A stretch of DNA of 64,000 nucleotides. Origin: Tibeticola sediminis. GTDB lineage: Bacteria > Pseudomonadota > Gammaproteobacteria > Burkholderiales > Burkholderiaceae_C. Each line of letters begins with the position of its first letter. Position 1 is the first letter of the stretch. The notes below the pieces were generated by a model. That model searched no databases, had not been told where the DNA came from, and saw nothing but the letters and a program-made list of their open reading frames with translations. Positions 39,109 through 51,382 of this stretch are shown here, piece by piece. A program made the translations under genes and the position numbers. The DNA lies in assembly GCF_003843835.1 (NCBI RefSeq), contig NZ_RKQL01000001.1, positions 496,001 through 560,000 of the forward strand, written 5' to 3'.

Positions 39109-39366
39109 TTACTTCTTGGCAGCGTCGGCAGCACCCGCAGCGGCGCCGGAAGCGGCAGCAGCGGCGGCGTTGGCAGCAGCGTCCGCAGCAGCCGGGGCAG
39201 CAGCGGAAGCGGCAGCGGCGGGCTCAGCGGCAGGAGCCGGAGCGGCAGCGGGAGCCGGAGCAGCAGCGGGCGCGGGGGCCGGAGCGGGCGCGGGCTCTTC
39301 CTTCTTGCCGCAAGCGGCCAGGGCAGCAGCAGCGATCAGCGCAGCGAGAACGACGGACTTGTTCAT
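39109..39366 (-). CDS. Small Ala/Pro-rich lipoprotein
   Basis: This 85-residue putative lipoprotein has a signal MNKSVVLAALIAAAALAAC with Cys19 in a lipobox (LAAC), followed by GKKEE. The mature part is almost only Ala, Pro and Glu, then Ala/Asp/Ser, ending AADAAKK. AAGGAAG precedes the ATG at 39366. Such low-complexity surface lipoproteins are frequent in this order; the role is unknown. The mature part could be a spacer or peptidoglycan-linked chain, but nothing proves this. Confidence 0.72.
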   Translation of the reverse strand: MNKSVVLAALIAAAALAACGKKEEPAPAPAPAPAAAPAPAAAPAPAAEPAAAASAAAPAAADAAANAAAAAASGAAAGAADAAKK

Positions 39367-39480
39367 TTCGACTTCCTTCAAGGAGTGGTTGGGAAACGCA
39401 GAAAAACTGGAAACGCCCCGCCCGCGGCAAGCACGTGCGGGATGAGAGAAAGCTTGAGAGCTCTTTCCGCTCAACCACAA

Positions 39481-39486
39481 ATTATA
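39481..39486 (-). promoter_or_regulatory. -10 box upstream of the small lipoprotein
   Basis: A perfect TATAAT on the minus strand lies 115 bp before the lipoprotein ATG, which would give a leader of about 105 nt. No convincing -35 is seen. The rest of the 287 bp gap up to 39653 holds no gene or repeat that I can recognise. Confidence 0.4.
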
Positions 39487-39653
39487 GGGTTACTCCAAGC
39501 CGACCCGCCACAGACACGGCCTCGCGCGGGGAGCCGCCCGTGGCCTCGACGCAACGCGCAGCGGAAAAACTGTCCCGCGGACCCCGCTCCACCCGAGCGC
39601 CCAAGGCACTGCGCGGCGGCCGAGCCTTCCACTCAGCTTCTCAGCCCCGGTCT

Positions 39654-40184
39654 CTACCCCCCTGACAGGCCCAGCGTCGTCGCGGGAAAGGCGCTGCTGC
39701 TGCTGCGGCGCAGGCATTCGTCGATTTGCTCGCGCAGCTGTGCGCGGCGCTCGGCGTCTTGGCTGGCAACGCCCGTGGCGTGACGGGGGTCGAGGCGGTG
39801 CAAAAACCAGTGCGGCGTCCAGATCGCGCTGGGCAGGTCGTCGGCGTCGCCCTTCGCGCAGCGACGAGCCTCGATGATGTGGTCCCAGGTTTTGCGCCAG
39901 CCGACGAAGCGGGGATGCTGCCGCACCAGCGGGTCGAAGTTCGCCGCCAGGAGCACCAGCCGCCGGCCCCGCGCCGCCCAAGCCCCGAGTGCCTCGAGCG
40001 TTGCGCGCTCACCGAGCGGCCAGTCCTCGAAATCCGCGTCGCAAAGGACGATCTCACGCCAACCCTCGCGGGCTGCTGCTGCCAAGGCATCGCGCACGGC
40101 CTGGCGAAACGCTTGGCGCCCCTCGAAACGCCCCTCGAGCAAGGCGGCGGCCGACGGCCCAGCGCCCTCATTCGAATTCGTCAT
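39654..40184 (-). CDS. Conserved protein of unknown function overlapping roxA
   Basis: I do not recognise a named domain in this 176-residue soluble protein. It is rich in Trp and Arg, with blocks WREIVLCDADFEDWPLGERA, LVLLAANFDPLVRQHPRF and GWRKTWDHIIEARR. It ends in AFPATTLGLSGG. The first ATG (40184) lies 17 bp inside the 3' end of the cupin gene, so the two are coupled. The pattern recalls a conserved uncharacterised protein often found with RoxA-like cupins in Burkholderiales, but this is recollection only. Confidence 0.7.
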   Translation of the reverse strand: MTNSNEGAGPSAAALLEGRFEGRQAFRQAVRDALAAAAREGWREIVLCDADFEDWPLGERATLEALGAWAARGRRLVLLAANFDPLVRQHPRFVGWRKTWDHIIEARRCAKGDADDLPSAIWTPHWFLHRLDPRHATGVASQDAERRAQLREQIDECLRRSSSSAFPATTLGLSGG

Positions 40185-41316
40185 GCAGCCACCCCGCTTC
40201 CTTCCACAGCGCCAACAGTTCCAAGGCCGCCCGGCTCGCTCGGCGCAGCGTCGCGGCATCGAGGCGGCGTTCGTCGGCCAGTCGTTGCATCAGGCGAGCG
40301 TCTCGGCCTGCGGCCAAATAGCTCTCGCCGTTGATGTAAATGCGGCGCTCGTCGTAGAGCATACGGCTGCGGCGGTCGAGAACGACGCCCCGACGCGCTG
40401 CTGCGGGCCCATCCGGCTGCTGGCCCTCGTGCGCGCGAGGCTCGAAGCACACCTGAGGCTTGGGTTCGCTGAGGTATTCACCGAGCAAGCAGGCGAGTTC
40501 CTCGGGGTCGTCGAGCACGGCCTGTAGCGCGTCGCGGGCAAAGTCGAACATCGGCGCCGGGATCGCTGCAGGCGTGGCCACCGCGCTTTGTTTGGGGTCG
40601 CGATAGGGCGTCTCGCCCGCCACCTCCTCGGCGTCCTCGGCCAGGCGCTCCAGCAGTTCGCGCGCCAGTTCGCCGCGCTTGGGCTGGCGAAAACCGATGG
40701 AATAGGTCATGCATTCGCCCACCGCAATGCCGTCGTGCGCCCAGCCTGGCGGCAGATAGAGCATGTCGCCGGGGTCGAGCACGAACTCTTCCTCGGGCTC
40801 GAAGTGCGCGAGGATGCGCAGCGGCAGGCCCTCGACCAGGGTTTTGTCCTTCTGCCGGCCGATGCGCCAGCGCCGCTGGCCGTAGGCCTGGAGCAAAAAC
40901 ACGTCGTAGCTGTCGAAATGCGGCCCCACCCCGCCGCCGTCGCTGGCCCAGGAGATCATCACGTCGTCGAGCCGCGCATCGGGCACGAAGCGAAAGCGCT
41001 GCATCAGACGGTGCACAGCTTCATCGTGCAGATCGACGCCTTGCACGAGCAGCGTCCAGTTCGGCGCCTTCAGCGGCGGCAGTGCGCGCCGCGGCAACGG
41101 GCCGTGGCGCAGCTTCCAGCCCTGCTCACCGCGCTGCAAGAGCCGCGACTCCACGTCGTCGCGCTCGGCCAGCGCAAACAGCGCAGCGCGGTCGAGCAGC
41201 GGCGCAAAGCCGGCCATCGCCTGCCGCACGAGCAGCGGCTTCTTTTGCCAGTGCCGACGCATGAATTGCTCGGGCGTGAGGCCGCCGAGCAGCGGTGTTG
41301 CTAGGGTCGTGTCCAT
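40168..41316 (-). CDS. roxA: JmjC/cupin ribosomal oxygenase (RoxA/YcfD-like)
   Basis: YcfD/RoxA is a 2-oxoglutarate and Fe(II) dioxygenase that hydroxylates an arginine of ribosomal protein L16. The 382-residue protein has the cupin signature GGGVGPHFDSYDVFLLQAYG, where His and Asp are metal ligands. LDPGDMLYLPPGWAHDGIAV holds the third ligand His. QRRWRIG matches the family pattern, and a C-terminal winged-helix-like region follows. The start at 41316 is 14 bp from the divergent slyD start. Both starts lie in a perfect palindrome. Confidence 0.88.
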   Translation of the reverse strand: MDTTLATPLLGGLTPEQFMRRHWQKKPLLVRQAMAGFAPLLDRAALFALAERDDVESRLLQRGEQGWKLRHGPLPRRALPPLKAPNWTLLVQGVDLHDEAVHRLMQRFRFVPDARLDDVMISWASDGGGVGPHFDSYDVFLLQAYGQRRWRIGRQKDKTLVEGLPLRILAHFEPEEEFVLDPGDMLYLPPGWAHDGIAVGECMTYSIGFRQPKRGELARELLERLAEDAEEVAGETPYRDPKQSAVATPAAIPAPMFDFARDALQAVLDDPEELACLLGEYLSEPKPQVCFEPRAHEGQQPDGPAAARRGVVLDRRSRMLYDERRIYINGESYLAAGRDARLMQRLADERRLDAATLRRASRAALELLALWKEAGWLHDEFE

Positions 41317-41336
41317 GGGACAATTCTCCCATGGAC
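41311..41336. promoter_or_regulatory. 26 bp palindrome with both start codons of divergent roxA and slyD
   Basis: GTCCATGGGA, a six-base centre CAATTC, then TCCCATGGAC give perfect 10 bp arms. On each strand a -10-like hexamer lies six bases before ATG: GACAAT for slyD at 41319-41324 and GAGAAT for roxA at 41323-41328. The two promoters must therefore overlap, and the -35 regions would lie inside the opposite gene. Both transcripts would be leaderless. Confidence 0.55.
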
Positions 41337-41900
41337 ATCAAGGAACAATGTGTGGTCGCTCTGACCTGGACGCTCAAAGACACACTCGGTGAGGAGCTCG
41401 ACGTGCTCGACGAACCCGTGGAGTTCCTCGTCGGCGGGCGCGACCTGCTGCCGCGCATCGAAGAGGCGCTGCAAGGCCACGGCCCCGGCGCGACGCTAGA
41501 CCTGCACCTCGAGCCCGAGGAAGCCTTTGGCGACTTCAACGATCAATTGCTGTTTCTCGAGCCGCGCTCGCTGTTTCCAAAAGACATCGAAGTCGGCATG
41601 ACGATCGAAGGACACGCGCTGCCCGCGGGCACGAACCCCGACGCACCGAAGGACGTGCTCTACACCATCAGCGAAATCTACCCCGAGCACATCGTGCTCG
41701 ACGGCAACCATCCGCTGGCGGGAATCGCGCTGCGGCTGTCGCTCAAGGTCCATGCCGTGCGCGAAGCCACGGAAGAAGAAATCGGCGCGGGCACCTGCGG
41801 CACTGGCTTCTTCCGCATCGAGGTTGGCGAGCCTGAGCGCGACGCCATCGCCACAGCCGCCCAGACCGCTCTGGCGCCCGGCGGGCGGACCCTGCACTAA
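41331..41900 (+). CDS. slyD: SlyD-like FKBP-type peptidyl-prolyl isomerase
   Basis: This 189-residue FKBP-type isomerase with an inserted chaperone domain resembles SlyD. It shows CVVALTWTLKDTLGEELD, VEFLVGGRDLLPRIEEAL, the LEPEEAFGDFNDQLL segment and a C-terminal acidic/Cys tail that lacks the long His-rich metal-binding end of E. coli SlyD. It assists proline-limited folding in the cytosol. The ATG at 41331 starts MDIKEQCVVAL. Its stop TAA is part of the CTAA flank of the following repeat element. Confidence 0.88.
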   Translation: MDIKEQCVVALTWTLKDTLGEELDVLDEPVEFLVGGRDLLPRIEEALQGHGPGATLDLHLEPEEAFGDFNDQLLFLEPRSLFPKDIEVGMTIEGHALPAGTNPDAPKDVLYTISEIYPEHIVLDGNHPLAGIALRLSLKVHAVREATEEEIGAGTCGTGFFRIEVGEPERDAIATAAQTALAPGGRTLH

Positions 41901-42061
41901 GGCAACGCTGAACAAGTCCCTCGCGCGTCGCGCATCCCGGCTGCGGGCGGTCCGCTTCGTTGCAAATCCTCGCCATAGCTTCGGCTATGGCTGCGGTTTG
42001 CGCCTCGCATCCCAGCCCGCGGCCGGGCCCGCACCATCGCGGGAACTGATTCAGCGTTGCC
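41901..42061 (+). repeat. Inverted-repeat element (family 1), full copy with CTAA flanks
   Basis: This is a 161 bp copy from GGCAACGCTGAA to TTCAGCGTTGCC with the GTTGCAAATCC core and ATAGCTTCGGCTAT hairpin. CTAA stands directly on both sides (41897-41900 and 42062-42065), a clear 4 bp direct duplication. It is between the convergent slyD and dut genes. Confidence 0.88.
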
Positions 42062-42065
42062 CTAA

Positions 42066-42132
42066 TTTTTGGATATTTTTGGCCGATTCCCGGCGTCAAT
42101 CGGTCTTTTCTTGCTCTTTTTAAAGAAGCAAA
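42066..42132 (-). repeat. Short repeat (family 2) after dut
   Basis: The minus strand reads TTTAAAAAGAGCAAGAAAAG, then ACCGATTGACGCCGGGAATC, then GGCCAAAAATATCC. It directly follows the dut stop and is four bases from the family 1 element, the same neighbour pairing as at 9076-9297. Confidence 0.78.
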
Positions 42133-42582
42133 TCAGGTGGTTCCCGTGGAGCCGTAGCCGCCCGAGCCGCGCGCGCTCGTCGCCCCGAAGGCATCGACGA
42201 CCCGAAACGCCGCCTGCACCACGGGCACGACGACGAGCTGGGCGATGCGCTCCATCGGTTCGATGGTGTAGGGCGTGTCGCTGCGGTTCCAGGCGCTGAC
42301 CATGAGTTGCCCCTGGTAATCGCTGTCGATGAGGCCGACGAGGTTGCCGAGCACGATGCCGTGTTTGTGCCCAAGCCCCGAGCGCGGCAGGATCAGCGCC
42401 GCAAAGCCCGGATCGGCGATGTGGATCGCCAGCCCCGTGGGCACGAGCGCGCAGGCATGGGGCGCGAGGCTCAGCGGCGCGTCCAGGCAAGCCCGCAGAT
42501 CGAGCCCGGCGCTGCCCGGTGTGGCGTAGGCCGGCAGGCGCTCGGCCATGCGGGGGTCGAGAATTTTGAGTTCGATGTCCAT
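42133..42582 (-). CDS. dut: dUTP diphosphatase
   Basis: Dut hydrolyses dUTP to dUMP and keeps uracil out of DNA. The 149-residue trimeric-type protein has the five family motifs: [46 protein letters not shown] and the C-terminal GSGGYGSTG. It is 3 bp after coaBC on the same strand, the same order as the coaBC-dut pair of E. coli. Confidence 0.96.
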   Translation of the reverse strand: MDIELKILDPRMAERLPAYATPGSAGLDLRACLDAPLSLAPHACALVPTGLAIHIADPGFAALILPRSGLGHKHGIVLGNLVGLIDSDYQGQLMVSAWNRSDTPYTIEPMERIAQLVVVPVVQAAFRVVDAFGATSARGSGGYGSTGTT

Positions 42583-42585
42583 GGT

Positions 42586-45639
<3,054 letters not shown>

Positions 45640-45649
45640 AGAAACACCC

Positions 45650-46531
<882 letters not shown>

Positions 46532-46765
46532 AACGCAAGGTGTTGACGCTTCAACAATTTTCGGTGCGGATGCCGTTCACCGCTTGGGTGAGCGCTGCGC
46601 ACCCGTTCGTGTCGCCCTCGGGCGCGGGGGCGGCGTTGCAAATCCTCGCCATGGCACCCGCCATGGCTGCGGTTTGCGCCTTGCCCGCGCGCCCGATGAC
46701 GACCCGCCCGGGTGCGCCCAACTGCCGGATTTAGGTTCAACGACTGACCCTCTCCACCGAACCCC

Positions 46766-47056
46766 ATGCCCAGCGCTTACGTCATCGCCGATGTCACCGT
46801 CACGAACCCGGAACAGTATGCGCAGTACCGCACGCTCTCCTCGATCGCCATCGAGCGCCATGGCGCGGAAATCTGCGTGCGCGGCGGCGCGACGGTCACG
46901 CTCGAAGGCGACTGGACGCCTGGGCGCATCGTGGTGCTGAAGTTCCCCAGCCTCGCGGCGGCGCAGGCTTTCTACGACAGCCCCGAGTACCGCGCCGCGC
47001 GGGCCGCGCGCGAAGGCGCGTGCGTCATGCGCATGATCGCGGTGGAGGGCGTCTGA
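46766..47056 (+). CDS. DUF1330 family protein
   Basis: This is a 96-residue ferredoxin-like alpha/beta-barrel protein of the DUF1330 family. It shows MPSAYVIADVTVTNPEQYAQ, RGGATVTLEGDWTPGRIVVL and the FYDSPEYRAARAAREGACV block. Family members are often of unknown role. Its stop overlaps the next ATG (TGATG at 47054-47058), so it is coupled to a small membrane protein. It sits between the family 3 repeat and eno. Confidence 0.88.
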   Translation: MPSAYVIADVTVTNPEQYAQYRTLSSIAIERHGAEICVRGGATVTLEGDWTPGRIVVLKFPSLAAAQAFYDSPEYRAARAAREGACVMRMIAVEGV

Positions 47057-47310
47057 TGCGCTTGCCACGCAGCTTCGGCGGCCGCATCGTTTTCGTGGTG
47101 GCGGCTGCGGTTCTGCCGGCGCTGGCGGCCTGGCTCATCGGCCAGGCTTGGTGCGTGCCCGCCGAGCACGCGGCCGCGCTCGATGCCGCCGACACCAGCG
47201 GCGCGCGCGGCTGCTGGGAGCCGGTGGCGGCCGCCATGCTGCTCGGCGGCCTGGGCTGGCTCACGGGCTGGATCGTGCTGCTGCGCCAACCCGAGCCGCC
47301 CTCACCCTGA
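47056..47310 (+). CDS. Small membrane protein of unknown function
   Basis: This 84-residue protein has two hydrophobic segments (about residues 10-28, IVFVVAAAVLPALAAWLIG, and 56-75, AAAMLLGGLGWLTGWIVLL). A periplasmic loop with two Cys residues lies between them. The ATG at 47056 overlaps the DUF1330 stop. I do not recognise the family. Confidence 0.62.
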   Translation: MRLPRSFGGRIVFVVAAAVLPALAAWLIGQAWCVPAEHAAALDAADTSGARGCWEPVAAAMLLGGLGWLTGWIVLLRQPEPPSP

Positions 47311-47341
47311 ATTCCCTCTTCTTTTTCCCCGATTCCTTTGA

Positions 47342-48637
<1,296 letters not shown>

Positions 48638-48679
48638 AGCCGCGGCTGGCCCTGCGCACGCGCCGCCCACGGAACGCTC

Positions 48680-48955
48680 ATGACCGCTCGCGTCGTTGCC
48701 GCCGTCCTGGTCGTTCTGCTGGGGGTGTTCCACGCCCAGCTGTGGTTTGGCCGCGGCAGCATTCCCGAGGTGCAACGCCTGCGGGAACGCCTGGCCGCGC
48801 AACGCCTGGCCAACGAGGAGGCGCGCGCGGCCAACGCCCGGCTGGCCGCAGAAGTGCAGGACCTGCGTGAAGGCCTCGAAATCGTCGAGGAGATCGCGCG
48901 CTCGGAGTTGGGCATGGTCAAGCCCAACGAAATCCTGGTCCAGTTCGGCCCCTGA
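48680..48955 (+). CDS. ftsB: Cell division protein FtsB
   Basis: FtsB is a bitopic divisome protein that acts with FtsL and FtsQ to switch on septal peptidoglycan synthesis. The 91-residue protein has one N-terminal hydrophobic helix (VVAAVLVVLLGVFHAQLWFG), a coiled coil of about 35 residues (VQRLRERLAAQRLANEEARA onward) and the C-terminal ARSELGMVKPNEILVQF, which matches FtsB. The position after eno confirms it. Confidence 0.93.
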   Translation: MTARVVAAVLVVLLGVFHAQLWFGRGSIPEVQRLRERLAAQRLANEEARAANARLAAEVQDLREGLEIVEEIARSELGMVKPNEILVQFGP

Positions 48956-49003
48956 CGCCGACGCCTGCGCCCAGCGCGGCCAGCCCAGCGCAGCCCCTTG
49001 CTC

Positions 49004-49624
49004 ATGCCCGATTGGCTTTTCACCCCTGCCTTCACCGCCTGGGGCAGTCCGACCACCTGGCTCGAGATCGTCGCCTTCGCGCTCTCGCTGGCCATGGTCG
49101 CGTGCAACATCCGCGAAATCCACTGGGGCTGGCCGCTGGCGGCCGTCGCCTCGCTGCTGTATTTCGGCCTGTTCTGGCGCAGCCGACTCTATGGTGACGC
49201 GGCGCTGCAGATCTTCTTCGCGGTGATGGCGTTCTGGGGCTGGGCGCAGTGGTTGCGCGGCTCACGCGGCAACGGGCAGCCGCTGAGGGTCGCACGGCTC
49301 AGCGCCGCTGGCTGGCGCGCACTGATCGGCAGCGCCGTGCTGCTGTGGCCGGCCACGGGCTTATTCCTGGCACGCTACACCGACACCGACGTGCCCTGGT
49401 GGGATGCATTCCCGACGGCGTTGAGCCTGATTGGGCAGGTGCTGTTGGGCCGTAAATACCTCGAAAACTGGCTGGTCTGGATCGCGGTCAATGGGGTGAG
49501 CGTCGCACTCTTTGCCTGGAAGGGGCTGTGGCTCACTGCCCTGCTCTACCTGCTGTTCATCGGCCTGTCCGTCGTCGGCTGGCGCGCCTGGCGCGCCGCC
49601 CTCGAACCCGCCGCACAGCCATGA
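49004..49624 (+). CDS. pnuC: PnuC-type vitamin B3 / nicotinamide riboside transporter
   Basis: This 206-residue inner-membrane protein has about seven hydrophobic helices. The PnuC pattern is present: TTWLEIVAFALSLAMVACNI, the NIREIHWGWPLAAVAS block, AALQIFFAVMAFWGWAQW, and KYLENWLVWIAVNGVSVALF with the conserved W-x-x-x-N region. PnuC imports nicotinamide riboside by facilitated diffusion. The ATG at 49004 is used. The stop overlaps the ATG of the NadR-like kinase gene (ATGA), forming a compact NAD-salvage pair. Confidence 0.9.
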   Translation: MPDWLFTPAFTAWGSPTTWLEIVAFALSLAMVACNIREIHWGWPLAAVASLLYFGLFWRSRLYGDAALQIFFAVMAFWGWAQWLRGSRGNGQPLRVARLSAAGWRALIGSAVLLWPATGLFLARYTDTDVPWWDAFPTALSLIGQVLLGRKYLENWLVWIAVNGVSVALFAWKGLWLTALLYLLFIGLSVVGWRAWRAALEPAAQP

Positions 49625-50301
49625 CCACGACGCCCAGCCGGCCGCAGCGCATCGCGGTACTCGGTGCCGAGAGCACCGGCAAGACGGCTCTGACCGTCGC
49701 CTTGGCCGACGCCTTGCGCGCGCGCGGCCTCGAGGCGGTGGTCGTCCCGGAATACCTGCGCGAATGGTGCGACCGGGCCGGCCGCACGCCCGAGCCGCAG
49801 GAACAGCGCGACATCGCGCGCGAGCAGGCCCGGCGGGTGCTGGCCGTGCGCGACGCAGACTTCGTCATCGCCGACACCACGCCGCTCATGACCGCGGTCT
49901 ACAGCGAACGGCTGTTTGGCGACCGCTCGCTGCATCCCTTTGCGCTCGCGCACCAGCGGCAATACGACCTGACCCTGCTCACCGGCCTCGACCTGCCCTG
50001 GGTGCCCGACGGCATTCAGCGCGACGGCCCCCACGTGCGCGAGCCGGTCGACACCCTGCTGCGCACGGCCCTGCACCAGTCGGGCCAGCCTTGGCAGGTG
50101 ATCTATGGGCATGGCGTAGCCCGGCTGCAGCGAGCCCTCGATGCTCTTTTTTTCAGAGCACTTCAAACCCATTCCACGCCGGCGCCTGACCGAAACCCGT
50201 CGGAAGCCACATTGGCGCATGGTCGCTGGATGGCGCTGTGTCCGCACTGTGGCGACGCCGCAGCCGAGCGGCGCTTGTTTCGCGGCATGGGTAGGTATTG
50301 A
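49621..50301 (+). CDS. NadR-like nicotinamide-riboside kinase / P-loop ATPase
   Basis: This 226-residue P-loop protein is similar to the kinase domain of NadR. The Walker A motif is LGAESTGKTALTVALAD. Then come VVPEYLREWCDRAGRTPEPQ, FVIADTTPLMTAVYSERLFG and GPHVREPVD. Coupling to pnuC suggests it traps imported nicotinamide riboside as NMN. The C terminus holds a family 2 repeat copy (50141-50196), coding FFRALQTHSTPAPDRNPS. It ends in CPHCGDAAAERRLFRGMGRY, a Cys-pair tail that could bind metal. The NadR repressor domain and adenylyltransferase domain are absent. Confidence 0.87.
   Translation: MTTTPSRPQRIAVLGAESTGKTALTVALADALRARGLEAVVVPEYLREWCDRAGRTPEPQEQRDIAREQARRVLAVRDADFVIADTTPLMTAVYSERLFGDRSLHPFALAHQRQYDLTLLTGLDLPWVPDGIQRDGPHVREPVDTLLRTALHQSGQPWQVIYGHGVARLQRALDALFFRALQTHSTPAPDRNPSEATLAHGRWMALCPHCGDAAAERRLFRGMGRY
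50141..50196 (+). repeat. Coding short repeat (family 2), sense copy in the NadR-like gene
   Basis: ATGCTCTTTTTTTCAGAGCA, which is itself a small hairpin, is followed by ACCCATTCCACGCCGGCGCC and GACCGAAACCCG. It is read in the same codon frame as the acyl-CoA synthetase copies (RALQTHSTPA versus SIAIIDHSTLG). Confidence 0.75.
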
Positions 50302-50311
50302 CCCTGATCAA
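50298..50311 (+). promoter_or_regulatory. FNR/Anr-type binding site
   Basis: TTGACCCTGATCAA matches the FNR consensus TTGATnnnnATCAA at nine of ten fixed positions. It lies 66 bp before the ATG of the DUF4395-like gene, a position suited to activation at low oxygen. Confidence 0.65.
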
Positions 50312-50377
50312 CGTCGGGATCGGGCAGGAGTAAGCTTGGGGCTCCACATATACCCCCGGCTGTATCAAGGAGGCCCC

Positions 50378-51133
50378 ATGACTGCTGCCACGATCTTTCA
50401 GGCACCACGCCATCGCGGTGTCGGTTGGCGCCACGCGCTGCGCCACCTGTGGTTTCGCAGCCCCGACGACGCCGAGCCGATGATCAACGAGGTGGCCGTG
50501 CGCATCCGCGCGGGCATCTTGCTGTTCATTCCGCTCTTCATGCTCTACACCCTGCTCGATGTGGTGTACGGCAGCCGCTGGGAAGTCACGGGCAATGTCA
50601 TCCAAGACACCTTCGACACCGATTTCGACGGCCGCGTGCTCTACATGGTGGAGGCCGTGCGCCGGGTCTACGACTACACCGTGCAGTCGCGGCTGCTGGC
50701 CTACGCGTTCTTCGAAATGATCGTGGCGATGTTCCCGGCGACGACCCGGCTCTCACCCACGGTCTGGATCGCCAGCCTGCTCGCTGCGAACAAGCCGCCG
50801 GTCTGGAAACCGCTCGCGCCCAAGCGCATGGCTTGGAGCATCGGCGCGACGATGATCGCCGTCTGCTGGATCTTCTTCAACCCCGACACCTTCGCGGGCT
50901 GGGTGAACACCGTGACGATGCACGAATGGCTGCCCACCACCTCGAACTACATGCCGCGCTGGATTCCGCTGGTGGCCGTCGGCGTCTGCGTGGGCTTCAT
51001 GTGGATGGAGACGGTGCTGGGCGTCTGCGTGGGCTGCGAGCTGCATGCGCTGCTCGCGAAACTGGGCGTGTTCAAGCAAGAGTGCGAGGCCTGCAACAAC
51101 CTCGACTTCGGTGCTCCGCCCTCGTCGCCGTGA
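50378..51133 (+). CDS. DUF4395-type membrane protein
   Basis: This 251-residue inner-membrane protein has several hydrophobic helices (GILLFIPLFMLYTLLDVVYG, SIGATMIAVCWIFFNPDTFA, and the IPLVAVGVCVGFMWMETVLG block). It resembles the DUF4395 family in the region VNEVAVRIRAGILLF and in the final GVCVGCELHALLAKLG with a following CEAC pair. Cys clusters at the membrane face hint at redox or metal work, not proven. AAGGAGG lies just before the ATG at 50378. An FNR-like box upstream suggests induction under oxygen limitation. Confidence 0.72.
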   Translation: MTAATIFQAPRHRGVGWRHALRHLWFRSPDDAEPMINEVAVRIRAGILLFIPLFMLYTLLDVVYGSRWEVTGNVIQDTFDTDFDGRVLYMVEAVRRVYDYTVQSRLLAYAFFEMIVAMFPATTRLSPTVWIASLLAANKPPVWKPLAPKRMAWSIGATMIAVCWIFFNPDTFAGWVNTVTMHEWLPTTSNYMPRWIPLVAVGVCVGFMWMETVLGVCVGCELHALLAKLGVFKQECEACNNLDFGAPPSSP

Positions 51134-51146
51134 GGATCGTTCTCAG

Positions 51147-51381
51147 CCTAAATCCGGCAGTTGACCGCTACTCGCGAAAAGCAAGGTGTTGATGTTTCAA
51201 CAATTTTCGGTGCGCAGGCCGTTCACCGCTTGGGTGAGCGCTGCGCACCCGTTCGAGCCGCCCTCGGGCCCGGGGGCGGCGTTGCAAATCCTCGCCATGG
51301 CACCCGCCATGTCTGCGGTTTGCGCCTTGCCCGCGTGCCCGATGACGACCCGCCCGGGCGCGCCCAACTGCCGGATTTAGG
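51147..51381 (+). repeat. Inverted-repeat element (family 3), second 235 bp copy
   Basis: This copy has the same length and ends as the copy at 46501, with about 14 substitutions by eye. The flanks are CTCAG and CTCAC. The internal hairpin TGTTGA-TGTT-TCAACA keeps its stem while the loop differs. It lies between convergent genes, and the hslO stop codon begins two bases after it. Confidence 0.88.
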
Positions 51382-51382
51382 C

